Assembly (NCBI RefSeq): GCF_023094165.1
Contig: NZ_JALMDK010000003.1
Span: 924,118-988,117 of the forward strand
Direction of reading: 5' to 3'
Source of the DNA: Crossiella sp. S99.2
GTDB taxonomy: Bacteria; Actinomycetota; Actinomycetes; Mycobacteriales; Pseudonocardiaceae
DNA: 64,000 nt
Of this stretch, positions 50,385 to 57,550 are shown piece by piece. Position 1 is the first letter of the stretch. Each line of letters begins with the position of its first letter. The notes below the pieces were generated by a model. That model ran no database searches. It was given only the letters and a program-made list of their open reading frames with translations, and was not told where the DNA came from. Position numbers and translations under genes: made by a program.

Positions 50385-51571
50385 CCACCCAGGACATGCC
50401 CGCCCTGCCCTTCGACCGTCCGACCATTCTGGACATTCCGCCGATGCTGCGGACGCTGCAGGCCGAGCGCCCGATCACCAAGGTGCGCACCATGATGGGC
50501 GATGAGGCCTGGCTGGTCACCCGCTACGACGAGGCCAAGTCGCTGTTCACCGACCCGCGGCTGATCCGTTCGCACCCGGATCCGGCGAACGCCGCCAAGG
50601 TCAGCGAGTCGGCGATGATGGGTGGCCCGGTCGGCACCTACGAGACCGAGGACTACGACCACACCCTGATGCGCAACCTGCTCGGCGGTTCCTTCTCCGC
50701 CAAGCGAATGCGCATGCTGCGGCCCCGGATCGGCGGCCTGGTCGACGATCTGCTGGACGAGATGGCCAAGAAGGCCCCGCCGGTGGATCTGCATCAGGAA
50801 CTCGCTTTTCCGTTGCCGGTGCTGGTGATCTGCGAACTGCTGGGAGTGCCGTATGAGGACCGGGACCAGTTCCGGATCTGGTCCGAGGGCGCCGCGGACA
50901 TGTTCAACGGCGAGCATTCCCTGGAACAGCTCACCGAACTGCGCGCCTACACCGGTTCACTGATCGAGAAGCGCCGCAAGGATCCCGGCGAGGACGTGAT
51001 CTCCGATATCGCCCGCGCCTATGACGAGGGCAAGCTGAACATGGACTACGCGGTGGGCCTGGCCACCGGCCTGCTCTTCGCCGGGCACATGACCACCGTG
51101 GTGCTGGTGGAATTCGGCACCCTGCACCTGCTCACCTATCCCGAGCAGCGCAAGCGCCTGCTGGAAGATCCGTCGCTGGTGGAACCGGCGGTGGAGGAGA
51201 TGCTGCGCTTCACCGACGCCGGCGGCGGCAACTTCGTCCGCTACGCCCGGGACGAGATCAAGGTCGGCGATGTCACCATCAACTTCGGCGAGGCGGTCCT
51301 GATCAGTGGCATCGCCGCCAACCGGGATCCGCGTTTCTGGGCGGACCCGGACACCTTCGACATCTCCCGGGAGACCAACTCGCACCTGTCCTTCGGCAGC
51401 GGCAGGCACCTGTGCATTGGCGCGACCCTGGCCAGGGTGGAGCTGGAGGCGGTGTTCAGCCGGTTGTTCCAGCGTTTCCCGACCATGGAGCTGGCGGTGC
51501 CGGTGGCGGAACTGGAACTGCTGGACAACCTGCTGCCGGGCGGGTTGGTGAGCCTGCCGGTCACCTGGTAG
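50381..51571 (+). CDS. Cytochrome P450 lacking the I-helix acid (AGHMT)
   Basis: 396 aa. Heme loop FGSGRHLCIGATLAR and K-helix EEMLRF are intact; the I-helix reads FAGHMTTVV, with Met in place of the acid. It has a Met-rich insertion (SESAMMGGPVGTYETEDYDH) ahead of the C-helix, different from the other P450s here. Its start overlaps the radical SAM stop, so the two are co-translated and probably act in succession. Confidence 0.93.
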   Translation: MTTQDMPALPFDRPTILDIPPMLRTLQAERPITKVRTMMGDEAWLVTRYDEAKSLFTDPRLIRSHPDPANAAKVSESAMMGGPVGTYETEDYDHTLMRNLLGGSFSAKRMRMLRPRIGGLVDDLLDEMAKKAPPVDLHQELAFPLPVLVICELLGVPYEDRDQFRIWSEGAADMFNGEHSLEQLTELRAYTGSLIEKRRKDPGEDVISDIARAYDEGKLNMDYAVGLATGLLFAGHMTTVVLVEFGTLHLLTYPEQRKRLLEDPSLVEPAVEEMLRFTDAGGGNFVRYARDEIKVGDVTINFGEAVLISGIAANRDPRFWADPDTFDISRETNSHLSFGSGRHLCIGATLARVELEAVFSRLFQRFPTMELAVPVAELELLDNLLPGGLVSLPVTW

Positions 51572-51581
51572 CCATGTAGGC

Positions 51582-52397
51582 ATGCATGGGGGCGAGACGA
51601 TCGAGCAGCGCGCGGCCGAGTTCCACCGGGTCCACCGGAGCAAGGACCTGGGCCAGTGGCGGTACTACGTCGCGGGCGAGGGCGAAACGGTGCTGCTGCT
51701 GCCCGGTGGCGCGGGCATCGGCATCAGCTGGCTGGACCTCGCCCCCGCGCTGCACCCCGCCTACCGCACGGTCACCGTCGATTACCCGCCCACCGCGACC
51801 ACCCTGGCCCAGCTCGCCGACGGGCTCCTGACGATCCTGGACGCCGAGGGCATCGGCCGCGTGCACCTGGTCGGGCAGTCCGCGGGCGGCATGCTCGCCG
51901 AGGTGCTCATCCAGCGCGCGCCGGAGCGGGTGGCCTCGGTGGTGTTCAGCGGCACCGGGCTCTACGGCGCGGAGGACGTGGACCGGCTCGCGGGCAAGGT
52001 CGACACCATCCGGAACACGCCGTGGGAACAGACCATCGACGCCGCGCGGACCGCGTTGCGTACGGTGTGGCAAGCCTCGCCCGAGGGTGAGTTCTGGCTC
52101 GGCCAGGTCGAGGCGGGCTACCGCCGGTCGGGGCGGGACGGGCTGGCGAACTCCTTGGCCATGCTGCTCGACCTCGCCCGGCACTCCGGCGACCTGCGGC
52201 CCGGCTGGGACGGTCCGGCCCGGTTCCTCGCCGCCGAGGACGACCTGTTGATCACCGCCACCCACCGGCAGCGACTGCTCGACCTGCACCCCGGCCACAC
52301 GCTGCGGCTCTTCCCGGACGGCGGGCATTCACTGCTGCTCACCCGCGCCGCCGACTACCTGGCCGAGGTCCGCGCGCACCTGGCGGCTTTGGCCTGA
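51582..52397 (+). CDS. Alpha/beta hydrolase
   Basis: 271 aa. Oxyanion strand LLLPGGAGIGISW, nucleophile elbow VGQSAGGML, Asp in LAAEDDLL and His in DGGHSLLL. It follows the P450 stop by 10 bp and is probably in the same operon. In a biosynthetic operon it could hydrolyse an ester, lactone or thioester, or act as a cyclase. ATG 51582 lacks a strong ribosome-binding site, fitting translational coupling. Confidence 0.9.
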   Translation: MHGGETIEQRAAEFHRVHRSKDLGQWRYYVAGEGETVLLLPGGAGIGISWLDLAPALHPAYRTVTVDYPPTATTLAQLADGLLTILDAEGIGRVHLVGQSAGGMLAEVLIQRAPERVASVVFSGTGLYGAEDVDRLAGKVDTIRNTPWEQTIDAARTALRTVWQASPEGEFWLGQVEAGYRRSGRDGLANSLAMLLDLARHSGDLRPGWDGPARFLAAEDDLLITATHRQRLLDLHPGHTLRLFPDGGHSLLLTRAADYLAEVRAHLAALA

Positions 52398-52406
52398 CGC
52401 CGGGGG

Positions 52407-54008
52407 TCACACCGGGTATTCGCGGATCCAGTCGATCTCCATGCTGGCCGGTCGCAGATCGTTCTCCTGCGCCAGGTCCAGTTTCATGGTCGGGCGCATC
52501 GGGCGTGGCGGCAGCCGGTCCTTTTCCGCGGTGTGAAACCACTTCTCGCCGTTGACATAGCCGGTGAGGCCGTGCTCGGTCCACTCCACCGCGAAGTGGT
52601 TCCACTGGGTCATGTCGACCGCGCGCTGGGCGTGGTAGCGATCCCGGTGTTTCCCGCTGGCCAGGAAGAACTGCGCGCGCTGCCGTTCCGGGTCGAAGAC
52701 CTCCAGGTAGACGATCTCGCCGCCGGCCGGGAAGTCGTCGTTCGCGACCGGCCAGAGGGTGAGCAGCGGGCGGTAGCAAGCACAGCCAGGGGGTAGCCGC
52801 ACCCTGGCCTCCCAGCGGCCGCGGAAGGAACCCTCGGCACGGCTCAGGTAGCCGGTGTTGCCGTTGGTGTCGCCGGTGATGGTCACCAGGTCGTCCTGCA
52901 CGCTGACCTGCTCAGGGACCTGTTGTCCACGGCCGCCCTGCCCCGGTCTGGGCCCGGCCGCGGTCCAGCCGTCCAGACCGGTGCTGAACTCCGCGGCGCG
53001 CGCCGGTCTGCCCCAGCCGTACCGTTCCGCCGCGGTGATCGCCGATCCGCCCGAGGTCTTCGGCCACCACTGGGTGGCGATCACCAGGCCGGCGGCCAGC
53101 ACCGTGGTCAGCGCGAGCGAGGCGGCCACGATGATCCGGGACCGCCGCGGCCGGCGCCGACCGGTCGCCGGTGGTGCGGGCGCGGCTGGGGCTGGTTCGG
53201 CTGGTGCTGGTGCGGGCGGCGCGGGCGTGGGTGGCGGTTCCGCCGGTTGCCCGCTGCCCGGCTCGGCGGGCTCGTCGGCCGCCAGTAACCGCTGGTGGGC
53301 CGCGCGCAACGCGGCGCCCGGCTCGATGCCGAGTTCGTCCACGAAGACCCGCCGCGCGTCCTGGTAGGCCAGCAGCGCCTCGGCCCGCCGCCCGCCCGCG
53401 TCCAGCGCGTCCAGCAGGCGCAGCCAGGTCGGTTCCTTGAGCGGGTCCTCGGTGGTCATCGCGCGCAGCAGGCCGATGGCCTCGCTGTGCCTGCCCGCCG
53501 CGACCAGGGCGTCGGCCAGGGTGTTGCGGGCCGACCAGCGCAACTCGGTGAGCCGGGCCAGTTCGACCTGGGCCGCCTCCACCGCCAGGGACTCGAACGG
53601 CTCCCCGCGCCACAGCGCCAGCGCCTCGGTCACCAGCGCCACCGCGCGCGCCGGGTCCTCCCCGAGCGCGTCGCCCGCCTGACCGAGGAGATCCTCGAAG
53701 ATCATCGTGTCGAGTTCGGCGCGGCCCACGGTGAGCCGGTACGCGCCGGGCTGCCGTGCCAGACGGTTGGCCTGCGTGTCGACCGGGGCGAGCAGTTTCC
53801 GCACCTGGCTCACGTAACTCTTCAGGTTGCCCGCGGCCGACGGGGGCGGGCCCGCGGGCCAGACCGCCTCGATCAGCTCGTCGTCGGGCACCCAGCGATT
53901 GGCGTGCAGCAGCAGCGCGGACAACATCCGGCGGGGCTTGTCCGCGGCGAAGGCCAGCACCTCGGCAGGCCCGTGCACCTCGAGCACGCCGAACACCCGG
54001 AACAGCAC
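52407..54008 (-). CDS. Membrane-tethered SARP regulator with extracellular GH16-like domain
   Basis: 533 aa. Residues 1-95 form the SARP winged helix (FRVFGVLEVHGPAEVLAF), 100-245 BTAD (ELARLTELRWSARNTLADAL) and 246-285 a Pro/Ala linker. A basic patch (TGRRRPRRSR) leads into a membrane helix at 292-312 (IIVAASLALTTVLAAGLVIA), then an outside domain at about 335-533 resembling the GH16 glucanase jelly roll (GRWEARVRLPPGC, HFAVEWTEHGLTGYVNGEKW). The GH16 active-site motif ExDxxE reads Glu431-IVYL-Glu436: both Glu kept, Asp lost. GTG 54008 follows GAGGGGGCCAGG. The layout suggests a one-component transmembrane regulator sensing a carbohydrate or cell-wall signal. Convergent with the biosynthetic operon, divergent from a small SARP. 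Confidence 0.88.
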   Translation of the reverse strand: MLFRVFGVLEVHGPAEVLAFAADKPRRMLSALLLHANRWVPDDELIEAVWPAGPPPSAAGNLKSYVSQVRKLLAPVDTQANRLARQPGAYRLTVGRAELDTMIFEDLLGQAGDALGEDPARAVALVTEALALWRGEPFESLAVEAAQVELARLTELRWSARNTLADALVAAGRHSEAIGLLRAMTTEDPLKEPTWLRLLDALDAGGRRAEALLAYQDARRVFVDELGIEPGAALRAAHQRLLAADEPAEPGSGQPAEPPPTPAPPAPAPAEPAPAAPAPPATGRRRPRRSRIIVAASLALTTVLAAGLVIATQWWPKTSGGSAITAAERYGWGRPARAAEFSTGLDGWTAAGPRPGQGGRGQQVPEQVSVQDDLVTITGDTNGNTGYLSRAEGSFRGRWEARVRLPPGCACYRPLLTLWPVANDDFPAGGEIVYLEVFDPERQRAQFFLASGKHRDRYHAQRAVDMTQWNHFAVEWTEHGLTGYVNGEKWFHTAEKDRLPPRPMRPTMKLDLAQENDLRPASMEIDWIREYPV

Positions 54009-54171
54009 CCTGGCCCCCTCGACTCCTCCCTGCCCACCCGAGCATGGCACAGCAAAAGTATGGCAACCAGTAGTGGCAGGAACACCGCCAGTACCCGGCA
54101 ATACCGTCCCTGAACGCCCGCTGAACCGCCGCTGCCCAGGGTGGGTGCTCCCCACGGGAGGAAGGCACCCC

Positions 54172-54915
54172 ATGAGCCAGACCGTGCTCCGGTTGTTCGG
54201 CCACCTGGAGTTGTGGCACGCGGACCGGCCGCTACCCCTGCTACCGGCCAGGCCGCAGGCCCTGCTGACCGCGCTGACGCTCTGGCGCGGCCAATGGTGC
54301 GATACCGACCGATTGGTAGGGACGCTGTGGGGCGAGCACCCACCACCCTCCGCGCTGATCAACCTGCGCGCCTTCATCAGCCAGTGGCGCAAGCGCCTGA
54401 CCCCCCTGGGCGCCCTGTCTATCGACAGTAGACGCGGCGCCTACCGCCTCAACCCGGGCACCGCCCTGCTCGACGTCGCCGAGTTCGAGACCCTGCTCGC
54501 CGACGGCCATCGCGCCCTGGCCGCGGTGGATCCGGGGACCGCGGCCAACCGGTTCGAGGCGGCGCTGGGACTGTGGCGCGGCACGCCGTTCAGCACGCTG
54601 GGACTGTGCGCGCTCCCGGAACAGACCCGGCTGACCGAGTTGCGGGACCGCGGCCGCTCCGGCCTGGTGACCGCGTTGCTGGCCCAGGAACGGCACGACG
54701 AGGCGGTCGCGGTGCTGCGCCAGGCGGTGGCGGCGCAACCGTACGACGAGCGGGTGTGGGCGCGGCTGGTGACCACGCTGGCGGCGGCGGGCCGGCGAGC
54801 GGACGCGCTGGCGGCCTACCGGCACATCCAGGAACTGCTGTGGGAGGAACTGGGCATCGCACCGGGCCGGGACCTCCAGGCCGCCCACCTGCGAGTGCTT
54901 TCACCGGCGTCCTGA
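54172..54915 (+). CDS. Small SARP regulator
   Basis: 247 aa with winged helix ([30 protein letters not shown]) and BTAD ([38 protein letters not shown]). ATG 54172 follows GGGAGGAAGG. Divergent from the membrane-tethered SARP, sharing a 163-bp promoter. The pair may form a regulatory cascade at the right edge of the biosynthetic region (inference). Followed by a strong hairpin. Confidence 0.92.
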   Translation: MSQTVLRLFGHLELWHADRPLPLLPARPQALLTALTLWRGQWCDTDRLVGTLWGEHPPPSALINLRAFISQWRKRLTPLGALSIDSRRGAYRLNPGTALLDVAEFETLLADGHRALAAVDPGTAANRFEAALGLWRGTPFSTLGLCALPEQTRLTELRDRGRSGLVTALLAQERHDEAVAVLRQAVAAQPYDERVWARLVTTLAAAGRRADALAAYRHIQELLWEELGIAPGRDLQAAHLRVLSPAS

Positions 54916-54938
54916 CCGCGCCGCGATGTCCCGGCGAG

Positions 54939-54991
54939 TTGGCCCAACTGGTACGCCCGGTTGGCTCAAATGGGCGTGCCAGTTGGGCCAA
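54939..54991 (+). repeat. Palindromic repeat element, copy B (terminator)
   Basis: TTGGCCCAACTGGTACGCCC (54939-54958) pairs with 54972-54991 over 20 bp with one G-U, across a 13-nt loop, 24 bp after the SARP stop. The left arm is the shared core 20-mer. Confidence 0.88.
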
Positions 54992-55078
54992 GTGGTACAG
55001 GGGGCGGGTCGCGAGTGCGGCTGCCGAGTCTCGACATCATGGTCATCGGTCCAGCACCCCCTCTGGTTGACTGACCTG

Positions 55079-55858
55079 ATGGACAGTAGGGACGACCGGT
55101 ACATCACCGGTGCACCAGCGCCGATCTCGGTGGTGACCGGCGCGGGTTCGGGTGTCGGCCGCGCGGTCGCCCGCGAACTGCTCGCCGCCGGCCACCGGGT
55201 CGCGCTGGCGGGCAGGCGGGCCGAGGCGCTCACCGACACCGCCGCGGACGCCCCGCCCGAGTCGGTGCTCGTGCTGCCCACCGACGTCACCGTGCCCGAC
55301 TCGGTGGACGCGTTGTTCGCCGCCGTGCGCGAGCGCTGGGGCCGGGTCGACGTGCTGTTCAACAACGCCGGCGTCAACGCGCCCGCCACTCCCCTGGCCG
55401 AGTTCGCCCTCGACCAGTGGCAACGGGTGCTGGACACCAACCTCACCGGCGCGTTCCTGTGCGCCCAGGCCGCTTTCCGGCTCATGCGCGACCAGGACCC
55501 ACGCGGCGGCCGGATCATCAACAACGGCTCGATCTCCGCCCAGGTGCCGCGGCCGAACGCGATCGCCTACAACGCCAGCAAGCACGCGATCACCGGGCTG
55601 ACCAAGTCGATTTCCTTGGAGGGCAGGGCTTTTGGCATTGCCTGCGGGCAGATCGACATCGGCAACGCGGCCACCGAGCTGACCGAGCGGATGAAGGCCG
55701 GCGTGCTGCAGGCCGACGGGTCGGTGGCGCCGGAACCGACCATGGACGTGACGCACGTGGCCGAGGCGGTGCGCTACATGGCCGGTCTGCCCCTGGCCGC
55801 CAACGTGCAATTCATGACCGTGATGGCCACGACCATGCCGTTGATCGGCCGGGGCTGA
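55079..55858 (+). CDS. Short-chain dehydrogenase/reductase
   Basis: 259 aa. NAD(P)-binding motif [22 protein letters not shown], and the catalytic Ser and YxxxK ([21 protein letters not shown]). Classical SDR with TGxxxGxG; an Arg after strand 2 ([10 protein letters not shown]) suggests NADPH. ATG 55079 is chosen as the only start close to the Rossmann fold. It converges with an aldo/keto reductase gene. Substrate unknown; not clearly part of the biosynthetic region. Confidence 0.92.
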   Translation: MDSRDDRYITGAPAPISVVTGAGSGVGRAVARELLAAGHRVALAGRRAEALTDTAADAPPESVLVLPTDVTVPDSVDALFAAVRERWGRVDVLFNNAGVNAPATPLAEFALDQWQRVLDTNLTGAFLCAQAAFRLMRDQDPRGGRIINNGSISAQVPRPNAIAYNASKHAITGLTKSISLEGRAFGIACGQIDIGNAATELTERMKAGVLQADGSVAPEPTMDVTHVAEAVRYMAGLPLAANVQFMTVMATTMPLIGRG

Positions 55859-55872
55859 CCGAACCTGTTGCC

Positions 55873-56853
55873 CTACCAGCGGTCGGCGACCTGCGGGGCG
55901 ATCAGCTCGTCGTAGACCGCGCGCACCGTGGCAAGGGTCTCCGCGCTCAGCGGCGCGAGATCGGCCGCGGCGGCGTTGCCACGGGCCTGTTCGGCGTTGC
56001 GCGCGCCCGGGATCACCACGCTCACCCCCGGCTGGTCGATGATCCAGCGCAGCGCGAACTGGGCCATCGTCGCCGAGTCCGGCACCAGCGGAGCCAGTCT
56101 CCGCACCGCTGCCAGCCCGGTGCCGAAGTCCACGCCGGAGAAGGTCTCACCGACGTCGAATGCCTCGCCGTGCCGGTTGTAGGTCCGGTGGTCGTTCGGT
56201 GCGAAGACCGTGTTCTCGTTGTACCGCCCTGAAAGCAGCCCACTGGCCAGCGGCACGCGAGCCAGGATGCCGACCCCGGCGGCCGCGGCGGCGGGCAGCA
56301 CCTCGGCGAGCGGGGCGAGGCGGAGCATGTTGAGGATGATCTGCACGCTGGCCACGCCGGGGCGGGCGATCGCGGTCAGCGCCTCGGCCCTGGTCTCCAC
56401 GCTGACGCCGTAGGCGGCGATCCGCTTCTCCGCGACCAGGGTGTCCAGGTTGTCGAAGACCTCGTCCGCGGAGAAGACCGCGGTGGGCGGGCAGTGCAGC
56501 TGGACCAGGTCCAGGGTGTCCACGCCCAGGTTGGTGCGGGAGCGGTCGGTCCAGGCGCGGAAGTTGTCCAGGGTGTAGTTGGCCGGGTCCTGCTCGACCC
56601 GGCGACCCATCTTGGTGGCCACGGTGATCCCGTCGCCGTGCGACTTCAGGAACTGGCCGACCAGGCGTTCGCTGCGGCCGTCGCCGTAGACATCGGCGGT
56701 GTCGATCAGCGTCATCCCCGCCGCGGCCGCCGCGTCCAGCACCGCCAGGGCCTGGTCCTCCTCGACCTCACCCCAATCCGCGCCAAGCTGCCAGGCGCCC
56801 AGCCCGACCACGCCGACCTGCCTGCCGGTCCGCCCCAGAACTCGCTTCTCCAC
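55873..56853 (-). CDS. Aldo/keto reductase
   Basis: 326 aa TIM-barrel reductase of the YajO/Tas-like branch: GLGAWQLGADW near the start, catalytic Asp-Tyr in TLIDTADVYGDGRSE, Lys in VATKMGRR and His in LVQLHCPP. The NADPH-binding end is VVIPGARNAEQARGN. GTG 56853 has GGGAGA nine bases upstream. Cytoplasmic; acts on aldehydes or ketones that cannot be specified. Confidence 0.92.
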   Translation of the reverse strand: MEKRVLGRTGRQVGVVGLGAWQLGADWGEVEEDQALAVLDAAAAAGMTLIDTADVYGDGRSERLVGQFLKSHGDGITVATKMGRRVEQDPANYTLDNFRAWTDRSRTNLGVDTLDLVQLHCPPTAVFSADEVFDNLDTLVAEKRIAAYGVSVETRAEALTAIARPGVASVQIILNMLRLAPLAEVLPAAAAAGVGILARVPLASGLLSGRYNENTVFAPNDHRTYNRHGEAFDVGETFSGVDFGTGLAAVRRLAPLVPDSATMAQFALRWIIDQPGVSVVIPGARNAEQARGNAAAADLAPLSAETLATVRAVYDELIAPQVADRW

Positions 56854-56950
56854 CGTGCGCACTCTCCCTGTTCGAACGATCAGGCAGAGCATAGGCCGCC
56901 CCCGCGCGTGGCGCGTGTTAGCTTGGTGGTGGCCGTCGGCGACGGCGGCC

Positions 56951-56990
56951 CCGGACGAGCGCGTCGTACCCGGCTTCGACAAGACGGCGC
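56951..56990 (+). ncRNA. Guanidine-III riboswitch (ykkC-III)
   Basis: The 40-nt stretch matches the conserved guanidine-III architecture: CCGGACGAG, a CGTACCCGG arm closing the P1 stem (CCGG/CCGG), and GACAAGACGGCGC at the end. GCGUCGU can form the pseudoknot with ACGGCGC (seven pairs, one G-U). It lies 39 nt before the start of a Gdx-type SMR exporter, the standard target. Guanidine binding is known to stabilise the pseudoknot and turn expression on. Identified from memory of the consensus. Confidence 0.9.
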
Positions 56991-57029
56991 AGTGGGCAAT
57001 GTCGGTTTCTTGCTGCTGCGAGGTGTCTG

Positions 57030-57341
57030 ATGGCGTGGATTGTGCTTGTCGTCTCTGGTGTTTTCGAGGCCGTGTGGGCGGTCGCGCTCAGCGTGTCCGA
57101 CGGTCTGCGCCGCCCGGTGCCGACCATCGTGTTCGTGGTGGGGCTGGTGCTGAGCATGGGCGGCCTGGCCTACGCGCTGCGCCAGATCCCGGTCGGCACC
57201 GGCTATCTGGCCTGGGTGGGCATTGGCGCGGTGGGCGCGACCGTGTACGGCATGGTGGCCAACCAGGATCCGGTGACCGTGGCCAGAGTGCTCTGCCTCG
57301 GCCTGGTCGTGGCCGGAGTTGTCGGGCTCAAGGTGCTGTGA
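57030..57341 (+). CDS. gdx: Gdx/SugE-type SMR guanidinium exporter
   Basis: 103 aa, four membrane helices. Helix 1 carries the essential Glu13 in VFEAVWAVALSVSDGL, which follows the guanidinium-exporter (Gdx, formerly SugE) pattern rather than that of the multidrug EmrE. LAYALRQIPVGTGYLAWVGI is the conserved helix 2-3 region. Works as an antiparallel dimer, swapping guanidinium for protons. The guanidine-III riboswitch upstream independently supports the assignment. GAGG precedes ATG 57030. Single gene, followed by a repeat/terminator. Confidence 0.93.
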   Translation: MAWIVLVVSGVFEAVWAVALSVSDGLRRPVPTIVFVVGLVLSMGGLAYALRQIPVGTGYLAWVGIGAVGATVYGMVANQDPVTVARVLCLGLVVAGVVGLKVL

Positions 57342-57362
57342 ACGCGGGCACCCGCCCGCCAC

Positions 57363-57474
57363 CGTGTTGGCCGTTCTCGTACGGTGTGTTGGCCGTTCTG
57401 GGCGGTGTGTTGGCCGAATGGGCGTGATGGGCGTACCAGTTCGGCCAAGACTGGGTACGACAACGGCCAACACG
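57363..57474. repeat. Palindromic repeat element, copy C (bidirectional terminator)
   Basis: Outer arms CGTGTTGGCCGTTCTCGTAC (57363-57382) and 57455-57474 pair over 20 bp with one mismatch. Inside are a second GTGTTGGCCGTTC unit and, on the reverse strand, the core TTGGCCGAACTGGTACGCCC (57429-57448), which pairs by its ends with TTGGCCGAA at 57411-57419. It lies between the convergent exporter and endoglucanase genes. Confidence 0.85.
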
Positions 57475-57550
57475 CCCGCACGGTATGGCGCACCTGCTTG
57501 GGTGCGGTGAACGCGGGCGGCCGCCGCGCAACGGCCGCCCGCGTCCGGGA

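Noticed and set aside
35712..51571. PKS or NRPS core in the biosynthetic region
   Set aside because: No ketosynthase, adenylation, carrier or condensation motif appears in any frame. The region is built from terpene, radical SAM and P450 enzymes only.
56920..56950. Guanidine-II (mini-ykkC) riboswitch with paired ACGR loops
   Set aside because: The GCCGTCGGCGACGGC palindrome lacks the required paired ACGR hairpins; the downstream sequence matches guanidine-III much better.
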